From NCBI RefSeq assembly GCF_003386095.1, contig NZ_QREG01000025.1, positions 1 to 64,000 on the forward strand: a DNA stretch of 64,000 nt. The letters are read 5' to 3'. The DNA comes from Marinoscillum furvescens DSM 4134. Lineage in GTDB: Bacteria; Bacteroidota; Bacteroidia; Cytophagales; Cyclobacteriaceae. The notes beneath the pieces were generated by a model. The model searched no databases. It had not been told where the DNA came from and saw only the letters and a list, made by a program, of their open reading frames with translations. Position numbers and translations under genes: made by a program. This document shows, in pieces, positions 42,721 to 52,100 of this stretch; positions within the stretch are counted from its first letter, which is position 1; every line of letters begins with the position of its first letter.

Positions 42721-44067
42721 AATTCGCACGGTAGCCACGTGATGCTTATCACGAAGCTGTAGGAGATATATCCCTTCAGGAAGTTTGCTCAGGTCTACAG
42801 GCGCGGTGGTAGCAGTGCTGTCTTGGAGCAGTTTCTGGCCAGTGAGTCCAAAGATTCGAATATGAGCCGCTGAGGTGGTGAGCTTCCTGTCGGTAATTTT
42901 GAAGTTGAAATGCTTTGTGACTTGAAGTGGTTGGCTATCCATCATCAAATAGGAAATCACTTCTTTGAAAATAGCCGACCAGTAGGCTTCATTGTGGCCC
43001 TGGTGAGGATGCACCCGTTTGGTTATCGCACTTGGAGGCCAGCCGTTCGTTTGCAGTGTAGCAGCTATTCTGTTCATGTTATTCGCCACGGTGGCGGACT
43101 CATCTCCACCAGCAGCCATGTACAACTTTTGCGGTCCTTTAGGGGTGATGCTATCTGTAAAACCAAAAAACTCAGGGTTATACCAAAAAGCAGGAGATAG
43201 CGCACCTATTTTGCCAAAAATGTTAGAGTACTTAAGGCCTGCATAGAACGAGATGATTCCACCGAGCGAGCTACCAATAATGGCGGTATTTGATGCGGAG
43301 GTTAAGGTGCGGTAGTGCGCATCAATGTGCGGCTTGAGTGTAGAGACCAGAAAGTCCACATATGCTTCACCTTCACCGCCTCCATACTGGGTGTTGATCC
43401 AGGGGGCATATTCATCCATTCGGTGTTCGCCACCATTGTCTATACCCACTACGATCGCCGCAAAATTTTGTGTTTCGAATAAATCGTTCAGTGTTTCGTC
43501 TACATTCCATTCACCAGAAAAAGAGGTGGAATTGTCAAACAGGTTTTGCCCGTCATGCATGTAAATCACCGGGTAGGAAGTTTTCGTTTGGTGGTAGTTA
43601 GGAGGTAAGTAGATCCAGATATTTCGTTTTCGACCAAGCTGAGGGATTTCGAAATCCTTAAGTATACTTACATTTTCTGATCGAGTACTATTTGGAGAGG
43701 AGCTTCCATCTAGCAAGTCTTTCCATCCTTGAATATAGAGCTTCAATGTGTCTTCACCTGAAGGTTGATAGGTACGATTGCCTATATCGTTTCCATAGCC
43801 ATCAGATTCCACCGTGTTCCAATCGCCACGTGTAAACTTGAAGGCAACTTCACCCTCAAGATTCAGTGTGATGTAGTAGTTTCCAGCGTCATCTTTTTGA
43901 AGCTGATGAGCTTCGCTTGCCGGATTCCAGTCGTTGAGGGTTCCAGCCAGATAGATAGGGGCATTTTGGGGGTGGTTTTCAGGTAAATCGGCAATGACTA
44001 TTGTCGTTTGGCTGTTGGCCATTAATCCCCAGAAGAGAAGGGGGATGCTCAGTAATATTCGGGTCAT
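42709..44067 (-). CDS. Secreted esterase with starch-binding-type N-domain and T9SS tail
   Basis: About 452 residues from ATG 44067 (MTRILLSIPLLFWGLMANSQ, signal peptide); an upstream TTG extension is unlikely. Residues about 25-120 form a CBM48/glycogen-binding-like domain (AIYLAGTLNDWNPAS). The alpha/beta-hydrolase domain resembles esterase D/Fes: IYLPPNYHQTKTSYPVIYMHDGQNLF, nucleophile Ser in IIGSSLGGIISFYAG, and a late His in HPHQGHNEAYW. The last 70 residues (LTGQKLLQD, LPEGIYLLQL) form a T9SS sorting domain. Likely exported to the surface, where it may deesterify carbohydrates; substrate unknown. Confidence 0.87.
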   Translation of the reverse strand: MTRILLSIPLLFWGLMANSQTTIVIADLPENHPQNAPIYLAGTLNDWNPASEAHQLQKDDAGNYYITLNLEGEVAFKFTRGDWNTVESDGYGNDIGNRTYQPSGEDTLKLYIQGWKDLLDGSSSPNSTRSENVSILKDFEIPQLGRKRNIWIYLPPNYHQTKTSYPVIYMHDGQNLFDNSTSFSGEWNVDETLNDLFETQNFAAIVVGIDNGGEHRMDEYAPWINTQYGGGEGEAYVDFLVSTLKPHIDAHYRTLTSASNTAIIGSSLGGIISFYAGLKYSNIFGKIGALSPAFWYNPEFFGFTDSITPKGPQKLYMAAGGDESATVANNMNRIAATLQTNGWPPSAITKRVHPHQGHNEAYWSAIFKEVISYLMMDSQPLQVTKHFNFKITDRKLTTSAAHIRIFGLTGQKLLQDSTATTAPVDLSKLPEGIYLLQLRDKHHVATVRILLR

Positions 44068-44116
44068 GGGGGCTTGTTTTGTTACAAGGCTACTGGCTTT
44101 TTGACTAAAAGCCAAT

Positions 44117-44148
44117 AAAAAAGCACTGCCCTCAGTAGAGAGCAGTGC
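44117..44148 (-). terminator. Terminator of the MFS gene
   Basis: GCACTGC (44123-44129) pairs with GCAGTGC (44142-44148); on the minus strand a run of six Ts follows (44117-44122). It lies 25 bases past the transporter's stop. Confidence 0.75.
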
Positions 44149-44173
44149 CCAAAATATTCAACGGGTATATGGT

Positions 44174-45391
44174 TTAGCCTTCGCTAGGCTTGTTTTTCTT
44201 TTGCCAGAAATACAGAAAGGTAAATACGCCAATGAGCGAAAGCGGAATAATAGCAATGTTGGCAAGCGTAGCCTGACCTGCAGCCAGTTCTAATGCATCG
44301 CCTGTGAGTCCTTCAGCACTGAGTGAAGCCCTGTGGCTTTGTATCCACCCACCAATGATCGGCTGGAAGATGCTAAGGCCGAGCATACCTACTCCACCAA
44401 TGAGCGACATGCCCAATGCACCAGTTTTTGGCAAATACTCAGCTACAAACGAGATCATCGTAGGCCAGAAATAGCAAACGCCCACTGCAAAGAGAATGGC
44501 AGCAACATAAACCATAGGCCCGGTAGCCAGGCTCATAGCAAAAATGGCTACTGCTGAGATTACAGCCGAGCCTAGCAATACACCAGTGATGTTGAGTCTG
44601 TGGATCAGTGGTCCGGCAAACATTCTACCCACGGCCATCAGTACGGTTACCAGTGCCAGTACAAGTAATGGCTGAGCCCCGGAATTGGCCAGGATGCGCT
44701 CCACCCAGCTCTGCGTACCCAGTTCGGTAGTAGCTGTAAGCGCCATACATATGAGCATTACCCAGTAAATTGGCGAGCTGAAAATCGCTTTTACATTGTC
44801 GCGAGTGGAGACTGTGGTTTCCTTTGGTGCCTCTGGAAACTTCTGTCCCCAAAAGAGCAAAAAGTAAATCAGTGCAGGGATGTACATGACGGCAATCTTA
44901 ATTTGCCAGCCACCACCTATGCTGCCGATGGTCAGGGCTATGATGGATCCTATAGCAATACCGCCCGGAAACCACACGTGAAACCTGTTGAGCATCGTAG
45001 CGCGATTGCTCGTGTACATTGCAGCAATCATGGGGTTGTAGGCTGCTTCCACCATGCCATTGGCAAAGCTGATAAAGAAGGTGGAGAAAAATAGTGTGTA
45101 AAAGCTATTGGACAGGATCGAAAAAGTGATCCCCAGAAAGTGACAGAAAAAGGCCACATTACCGATTTTCTTAGGACCCAGTGAATTGTACAGCGGTCCG
45201 CCTACGAGGGTAGCAATGGGAAAACCAAATATTCCCATAAAGTTGATCCACCCAAGTTGCTTGTCGTTGAGGCTCATGTCTGCCACCAGATCGTTCATGA
45301 TACCTGCTCTAATGCCAAATGCAAAGGCTGTGGTGAGTAGCGCAAAGCAGCTCGCTACAAATAATCTGTTTCTATTCAATTGTTTTTCCAT
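44174..45391 (-). CDS. Major facilitator superfamily sugar transporter
   Basis: About 405 residues from ATG 45391 (MEKQLNRNRLFVAS); the frame runs to a TTG at 45445, but family members begin near the ATG. Twelve hydrophobic helices are visible, with GGPLYNSLGPKKIGN between helices 2 and 3 (the MFS loop) and FHVWFPGGIAIGSIIA. It resembles MFS carriers found beside Gfo/Idh/MocA and TIM-barrel isomerase genes in Bacteroidota. It is divergent from that gene set, 213 bases away, and probably imports the monosaccharide product. Confidence 0.85.
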   Translation of the reverse strand: MEKQLNRNRLFVASCFALLTTAFAFGIRAGIMNDLVADMSLNDKQLGWINFMGIFGFPIATLVGGPLYNSLGPKKIGNVAFFCHFLGITFSILSNSFYTLFFSTFFISFANGMVEAAYNPMIAAMYTSNRATMLNRFHVWFPGGIAIGSIIALTIGSIGGGWQIKIAVMYIPALIYFLLFWGQKFPEAPKETTVSTRDNVKAIFSSPIYWVMLICMALTATTELGTQSWVERILANSGAQPLLVLALVTVLMAVGRMFAGPLIHRLNITGVLLGSAVISAVAIFAMSLATGPMVYVAAILFAVGVCYFWPTMISFVAEYLPKTGALGMSLIGGVGMLGLSIFQPIIGGWIQSHRASLSAEGLTGDALELAAGQATLANIAIIPLSLIGVFTFLYFWQKKNKPSEG

Positions 45392-45545
45392 GTGTTCAAA
45401 TAAGGTTAGGGCGGTCAAGTAAATAAATCGCCATATGAATATCAAAACTCTAGATTAATAAAATTGTAAAAACATGTCATCTGCAAACGATTCCGCAGTA
45501 GTAAACTTTGAATTTCGTAGCTAATCTTGATAGATTTCCAATCTT

Positions 45546-45563
45546 TTTGGCCAGTAGGCCAAA
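45546..45563. promoter_or_regulatory. Dyad upstream of the sugar-oxidation locus
   Basis: TTTGGCC and GGCCAAA form perfect 7-base arms with a 4-base centre, 42 bases before the first gene (ATG 45605) and in the divergent region shared with the MFS gene. It could be the operator of the locus. No regulator gene lies nearby. Confidence 0.35.
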
Positions 45564-45604
45564 TTTCATTTTATCGAATCAAAACCAGAAAACACACCGA
45601 CTTC

Positions 45605-46741
45605 ATGAACAAAGGAAAAATCAAGCTTGGACTTATCGGCGGAGGGCCGAATTCATTTATAGGACCTGTACACCGAATAGCTGCCTATATGGGTGAGCGT
45701 TACGACCTGGTAGGTGGAGTGTTTGATATAGATTATGAGCAGAGTAAGGCATTCGCCGAAAAGCTGGAGCTGGATGCCAGTAGAGCGTATAAAGACCTGG
45801 ATGATTTTATTTCGGGAGAGCTTAGCCGTCCTGCAGACGAACGTATCGAAGCAGTAAGCATCCTCACTCCGAATTTTTTGCATTACCCAATGGCCAAACG
45901 ACTGGTAGGTGAAGGGTTTCATGTAATATGCGAAAAGCCTATAACCATGACAGCCGCTGAAGCGGTAGAGCTGGCGGAGCTCGTAGAGCAAAAAGGAGTG
46001 GTCTTTAGCCTTACACATACGTATACAGGTTACCCAATGGTACGCCAGATGAAAGCCATGATAGCTGCTGGAGCTTTAGGGAAAATCCACAAAATGGATG
46101 CGCAGTACTACCAGGGATGGATCAATCCTTTTATCCATGAAAAAGACAAGCGCGCCGGGGTGTGGAGGCTAGACCCTGCCAAGTCTGGTCAAAGCTGTTG
46201 CTTTGGAGATATAGGGGTGCATGCATTCAATCTTCTAGAATATACCACAGGTTTGACCATCAACAAAGTGCTTGCAGACATCAACACCCTCTATGAAGAT
46301 AATCCCCTGGATGTAGACGGTACAGCACTCGTACGTACCACCGATGGAGTACGAGGCATCGTGAGAGCTAGTCAGATTGCTACTGGGGAAGAAAACAACA
46401 TAGTGGTGACTGTATACGGAGACAAAGCAGGCCTGAGATGGGAGCAAGAAAATCCTACTTACCTGAAGTTTATGGAGGAGGGGAAACCAGCCCAGATCTT
46501 AAAGCCAGGCAACCCTTACCTCAGTGAGTTTTCACTGGAGAGCACTAAAATCGCTCCAGGCCACCCGGAAGGACTCTTCGATGCTATGGGCAATATCTAC
46601 AGCGGAACCGCTCAGGCTATCCGCAAAGAAAGTTATCGAGATGGAGCATTTCCTACAGTGCAAGACGGTGTGAGAGGGATGAATTTCATTGAGGCTGTAT
46701 TAGAGTCGAGTAAAAATGGTCAGGTCTGGGTTTCTATATAA
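45605..46741 (+). CDS. Gfo/Idh/MocA family oxidoreductase
   Basis: About 378 residues from ATG 45605; the frame extends to a TTG at 45527, across the dyad. It has the Rossmann loop KLGLIGGGPNSFIGPVHRIAA, the catalytic-region EKPITMTAAEAVELAELV with its conserved Lys, and GWINPF plus FGDIGVHAFNLLEY in the C-terminal sheet domain. Such enzymes oxidise or reduce sugar hydroxyls using NAD; in 3-keto-glycoside pathways they interconvert the 3-hydroxyl and 3-keto forms. First gene of the plus-strand locus; a close paralogue follows 48 bases later. Confidence 0.9.
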   Translation: MNKGKIKLGLIGGGPNSFIGPVHRIAAYMGERYDLVGGVFDIDYEQSKAFAEKLELDASRAYKDLDDFISGELSRPADERIEAVSILTPNFLHYPMAKRLVGEGFHVICEKPITMTAAEAVELAELVEQKGVVFSLTHTYTGYPMVRQMKAMIAAGALGKIHKMDAQYYQGWINPFIHEKDKRAGVWRLDPAKSGQSCCFGDIGVHAFNLLEYTTGLTINKVLADINTLYEDNPLDVDGTALVRTTDGVRGIVRASQIATGEENNIVVTVYGDKAGLRWEQENPTYLKFMEEGKPAQILKPGNPYLSEFSLESTKIAPGHPEGLFDAMGNIYSGTAQAIRKESYRDGAFPTVQDGVRGMNFIEAVLESSKNGQVWVSI

Positions 46742-46789
46742 CTTTTAGCTCAGAAAAAGATTCATTCATCATTTAAACAATTCCAACGT

Positions 46790-47956
46790 ATGCAACATCG
46801 AAAGCTTAGAATGGGTATGGTTGGCGGTGGTAGAGGCTCTTTTATCGGCGCTGTACACCGCATGGGGGCCAATCTTGACGGACAGATTGAACTGGTTTGT
46901 GGAGCTTTTAGCAGTGATCCGCAGCGATCTGTAAAGTCAGGCCATGACCTGTATTTACCAGAAAACCGATGCTATGCCACTTTTGAAGAAATGGTCCTGG
47001 AGGAGCAAAAGCTGCCAGAAGGTGAACGAATGGATTTTGTATCCATCGTAACGCCCAATCACATGCATTTTGCACCTGCAAAAGCTGCTTTAGAGGCTGG
47101 ATTTCCAGTGATTATTGATAAGCCACTGGCTTTCACTTTAGAAGAAGCTAGAGAATTAAAACGGATAGTATCTGACACCAGACTCCCATTTGCGGTCACC
47201 TATACTTATGCTGCTTACCCTATGGTCAAGCAAGCCCGAGCCATGGTCCTGAGCGGGGCTATTGGTAAAGTAAGAAAAATAATGGTGGAGTATCCACAGG
47301 GCTGGTTGGCAGAAAAACTGGAGGATACAGACTCCAAACAAGCATCATGGAGAGCAGACCCGAAGCGTGCAGGTATAAGCAACTGCTTTGGTGACATTGG
47401 TACTCATTTGGCCAATATGGCTGAGTATGTTTCAGGATTGAAAATTACTGAAGTGCTCGCTGAGCTCAACGCATTTGTGCCTGGGCGTACGCTAGACGAT
47501 GATGCCAATGTGCTTCTTAAGTTTGAAAAAGGTGCGAATGGCGTGCTGTCAGCCTCTCAAGTAGCTACTGGAGAAGAGAATGACATCAAAATCCGAATTT
47601 ACGGCGATAAAGGAGGGCTGGAATGGTCTAACCGCGATCTGAATACCTTACTGGTAAAGCCACATGGTGCACCCGTTCAGATCTATCGGGCAGGAGGCAA
47701 CAACCCGTATTTGCACGATGCGGCTTTAGCGCATATCCGTACTCCGGCAGGTCATCCGGAAGGCTATATAGAAGCTTTTGCAAATATTTATCGAAACTTC
47801 TCTTTTGATGTGAGGAGCCATTTGGGTGCTGCTTCAGAGAAAAGTTCCTTCATGGATTACCCAGGGATCAATGATGGCGTAAAAGGTATGGCCATGATTA
47901 AGGCTGTGGTGGAAAGCTCCGCCAATGGCAATGTGTGGACTCAGGTGGAATCCTAA
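46790..47956 (+). CDS. Gfo/Idh/MocA family oxidoreductase (paralogue)
   Basis: The 388-residue protein closely follows the preceding one: LRMGMVGGGRGSFIGAVHRMGANL, DKPLAFTLEEARELKRIV, ISNCFGDIGTHLANMAEYV and a shared GHPEGYIEAFANIY. Positions corresponding to the substrate loop differ (SWRADPKRAGISN), so the two probably act on different steps or sugars. Two such dehydrogenases in a row are a feature of Bacteroidota loci for 3-keto sugars. A TIM-barrel isomerase follows. Confidence 0.9.
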   Translation: MQHRKLRMGMVGGGRGSFIGAVHRMGANLDGQIELVCGAFSSDPQRSVKSGHDLYLPENRCYATFEEMVLEEQKLPEGERMDFVSIVTPNHMHFAPAKAALEAGFPVIIDKPLAFTLEEARELKRIVSDTRLPFAVTYTYAAYPMVKQARAMVLSGAIGKVRKIMVEYPQGWLAEKLEDTDSKQASWRADPKRAGISNCFGDIGTHLANMAEYVSGLKITEVLAELNAFVPGRTLDDDANVLLKFEKGANGVLSASQVATGEENDIKIRIYGDKGGLEWSNRDLNTLLVKPHGAPVQIYRAGGNNPYLHDAALAHIRTPAGHPEGYIEAFANIYRNFSFDVRSHLGAASEKSSFMDYPGINDGVKGMAMIKAVVESSANGNVWTQVES

Positions 47957-48031
47957 ACACTTTGACATCAAAGTATGAAATAGAGTTTGCCTCCGGCATC
48001 TTCATTTAAAACTTTAAAAAAAACTTACATT

Positions 48032-49084
48032 ATGAAAACCATTAAAGGGCCAGCAATATTTCTGGCGCAGTTTGCAGACGATACAGAACCATTTAACAAC
48101 CTTAAAAATATCTGCCAATGGGCAAAAGGTATTGGCTATAAAGGCGTACAAATACCTGCATGGGATACCCGGCTGATAGATGTCAAAAAAGCCGCTGAAA
48201 GTCAAACCTACGCTGATGAAATCAAAGGTATTGTCAATGAAGCAGGTCTTGAAATTACAGAGCTGGCTACTCACTTGCAGGGGCAACTGGTAGCGGTTCA
48301 CCCTGCCTATGATACCATGTTCGACTCTTTTGCGCCTGACGCATACAAAGGAAACCCCAAAGCCCGAACCGAATGGGCTGTGGATCAGGTAAAAAGTGCA
48401 GCTACTGCGAGTAAGAATCTGGGTATCAATGTGATGGCTAGCTTCTCGGGAGCGTTGCTGTGGCACACTGTTTATCCCTGGCCGCAGCGTCCTGCAGGTC
48501 TGGTGGAGACAGGCTTCAAAGAGCTTGCTAATCGGTGGATGCCTATTTTGGATCACGCCAAAGACAATGGCGTAGAGATATGCTATGAACTGCATCCGGG
48601 TGAAGACCTTCATGATGGGCTTACCTACGAGCGCTTTTGGGAGGCTACCGGCAAGCACGATTCGGCTAAGATCCTCTATGACCCATCGCACTTTGTATTG
48701 CAACAGCTCGACTACCTGCAGTTCATAGATTTTTACCATGAAAATATTCGCATGTTTCATGTTAAAGATGCCGAGTTTAACCCTACGGGAAAGGCAGGCG
48801 TTTATGGAGGATTTGAAAACTGGGTAGATCGTCCCGGTCGATTCCGTTCATTGGGTGATGGCCAGGTGGACTTTAGTGGTATTTTCAGCAAGCTCAGTCA
48901 GTATGGCTATGATGGATGGGCTGTACTTGAGTGGGAGTGCTGCATTAAGTCACCTCAGCAAGGAGCGGAAGAAGGTTCTGTATTCATTCAGGATCATATC
49001 ATAGAAGTGACCGAAAAGGCATTTGACGATTTTGCGGGAGCTGCTCCTGATGAAGCAATGAATCGCAAGATTTTGGGCTTGTAA
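48032..49084 (+). CDS. Sugar phosphate isomerase/epimerase, TIM barrel
   Basis: About 350 residues from ATG 48032 (MKTIKGPAIFLAQF); a TTG at 47987 also opens the frame. It shows the xylose-isomerase-like TIM barrel with metal ligands in CYELHPGEDLHDG, ILYDPSHFVLQQ, FHVKDAEF and a final AVLEWECCI. Family members epimerise or isomerise sugars and, in 3-keto-glucose pathways, act on the keto sugar. It lies between the oxidoreductases and the large fusion gene. Confidence 0.88.
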   Translation: MKTIKGPAIFLAQFADDTEPFNNLKNICQWAKGIGYKGVQIPAWDTRLIDVKKAAESQTYADEIKGIVNEAGLEITELATHLQGQLVAVHPAYDTMFDSFAPDAYKGNPKARTEWAVDQVKSAATASKNLGINVMASFSGALLWHTVYPWPQRPAGLVETGFKELANRWMPILDHAKDNGVEICYELHPGEDLHDGLTYERFWEATGKHDSAKILYDPSHFVLQQLDYLQFIDFYHENIRMFHVKDAEFNPTGKAGVYGGFENWVDRPGRFRSLGDGQVDFSGIFSKLSQYGYDGWAVLEWECCIKSPQQGAEEGSVFIQDHIIEVTEKAFDDFAGAAPDEAMNRKILGL

Positions 49085-49120
49085 GCCTGACAAAGTAAAG
49101 TATAGAAGTATAAAAGAAGT

Positions 49121-52100
49121 ATGAAGAAGTTAAATGTAATGATCACAATGCTCCTGGTATTTGCCTTAGGCTGCCAGGAGCCTCAGCAAAAGCCGGATAG
49201 ACCATTGAAAGCATGGGTGTTTCGGTCTGTTTTAGATGAAAAGCCCAGGATGGTGACTGCCGCACTGCATGATGATGTGTGGGTAGCGTATGATGCCCGA
49301 ACTGCCAGCTTGTACAAAGCATGGAAAGGTGGTGTGAATTTCGACGGAGCGGTATATACTACTGTACACGGGCCACAGCCAACGAGTAGCGGATATGCCT
49401 ACTATACAGACGCTGAAGAAAATGTAGAATGGTTTGTAGTTGAAGGTGGCAAAGTACTCACACCAGAAGTTCAGTACCGCGGGCACAGGTTTGAAAACAA
49501 TCGGGTGATATTTACTTATGAGCTGAAAGTTGGTGATCGGCGCATTGTGGTAGAGGAAAGCCCTGAGGCCATACGGCGAGGAAGCCAGAATGGTTTGGAG
49601 CGGAAATTTACCGTGCAAACGGCAGGTGAATTTCGCGTGGGACTTTATACTACCGTTTCTTCATTGATTAATGAGCGGGATTATAAGACTACTGGAGATT
49701 TTCAGGTTACGTCAGTGGATGTGGATGAATACCCTGGAGGAAGCCTTACGAATGTTTCGGGAATACTGACTCTAAATAGTGAAGGTGCTACTTTATTGAA
49801 GTCTTTTTTTCACGAAGGATTTGAAACTGCAGGAGAAAGCACTTCTTCTGATGAAAGTATGGAAATGCCGGGAGCGGCACTGATCGAGCGAAGTGACTGC
49901 AAGTCGTGTCACAATGCTGAAGTAAAAACTGTGGGGCCAGCCTATGTGTCAGTGGCGCGCAAGTACAGCGACTCTGAGGAGAGCGTAGATATGCTGGCCG
50001 GTAAGGTGATCAAAGGTGGTAGTGGTGTTTGGGGTGAAGCAGTGATGACGCCCCATCCAAACCTCGACGAGGAAGATGCCAAAGAAATGGTTCGCTACAT
50101 TCTTTCACTGGATGATGACGAAGAAAATGATGCGGAAGCCTGGCATGCAGGCACCAAAACCGTACCCCTGAAATTGAAAGATCAATTAAGAATCGCCAAG
50201 GAAACTCCAGGTGTGGCAGCCTATTTGTACCTCTATAGTGGTGATCAGCCCAACTTCGAAACCCTCAAAAAGGACGGTGCACCTATTCAGGGATCGGTTG
50301 TTTCACAGATTCATGTGCTCGAGGAATCCGACCTGGGTGAGCGTACACAGGATGTGGCCGTACTTTTCAAAGGCAATTTAAGAATTGATAAAACAGCTAG
50401 CTATAGCTTCCGAACCGTGTCCGATGACGGGTCCAGGCTGTTTATAGATGACCAAATGGTAGTAAACAACTGGGGGTTTCATGGAGCTGAACCCAAAGAT
50501 GGTGAAGTGTACCTCACTGCAGGAGATCACCCTTTCGAGCTGCACTACTTTCAGGGTGGGGGTGGCGGAGCCGTTTCCTTCCAGTGGTTTGATAAGCAAA
50601 CTGGCAGGTTCGAAGTGGTGCCTGAAGATATGATGTTTGTGACTAGCAAAGATTTCTTGCAAGTAGAGGCTTATGTAGATGAAGATAAGCTGGTAAAAGC
50701 AATCCCTGGAGATCAGCGCTGGTTGGCTGGCGTGCATCCGGCTTTTGATTTGTTTCAAGCCCGGCCAGATGATTTCAAACCTAGAGTAGGTGGTATCGAC
50801 TTTCTTTCTGCCGATGAGATGCTGGTGTGCACCTGGGATTCGCTGGGGCCAGTATATAAAGTCAGCAACTTTAGAGCCGAAAACCCTGATGATATTCAAG
50901 TGGAGCTGATCGCTACTGGCTTGGCTGAGCCGCTCGGTATCGAAGTAGTAGATGGAGAAATATACGTACTCCAAAAACAAGAACTCACCCATCTCAAAGA
51001 CAATGATGGCGATGGGATTATAGATGAGTACCGTACTGTTTCTGATGACTGGAAAGTATCCGCAAATTTCCATGAATTTGCCTTTGGGCTGGTGTACAAA
51101 GAGGGCTACTTCTATGGTGCGCTGGCTACAGCCATATTGCCTGGAGGGGCATCTGCCCAACCTCAGATAGAAGACCGGGGTAAGATTGTGAAAATATCCA
51201 AAGAAACAGGAGAGGTAGAATTTATCGCATCAGGCCTGCGTACTCCCAATGGTATAGGCATCGGTCCTGACGGAGAGATATTTGTAGCTGACAATCAAGG
51301 AGACTGGCTACCGGCATCTAAAATCAACCACGTACGCGAAGGGGCATGGTATGGTTCCAGGTCTGTAGATCCGGAAGGTACCCAGGGCATGGTGCAGGAC
51401 GAGCCAGTAGTTTGGCTTCCGCAAGATGATATTGGAAATTCTCCCAGTACTCCCGTATACCTCGATAAGGGCCCGTATGCCGGACAAATGATCCATTGTG
51501 AAGTTACACATGGTGGAATAAAGCGGGTGTTTGTTGAGCAGGTAGATGATATTTACCAGGGAGCTGTATTTCGTTTTTCACAAGGGTTGGAAGCAGGTAT
51601 CAATCGCCTTGCTTGGGCACCTGACGGCAGCCTTTTGGCTGGCGGTATAGGTGTTTCAGGTAACTGGGGACAAGTAGGTAAGCTCAATTACGGCCTGCAG
51701 CGACTGGTTTACAATGAGCAGTCTGTTTTCGAAATGTTGTCGGTAAGCGCCCGTTCCAATGGTTTTGAAGTAATCTTTACAGAGCCCATAGCAGCGGGTC
51801 AAAACATTAGTGCTGATGACTTTTATATTGAACGCTTTTATTTTGAACCTACAGCAGAGTACGGAGGCCCTAAACTGGATCAGACGGAATTAGAGCCTAC
51901 CAGTTTTCAACTTTCTGAGGATAGGAAAAAGATTTTCTTCGAACTGGATGGCTTGAAGGAAAAACATGTCGTTTATTTACGGATCAGAAGGCCTTTTGTG
52001 AGTGAATTACAACATGAGCTGTGGACGACTGAAGCCTGGTACACACTAACCAATATACCAGGGGATAAGCCAGGTTTTACTTCGGATTATACAGTACAGC

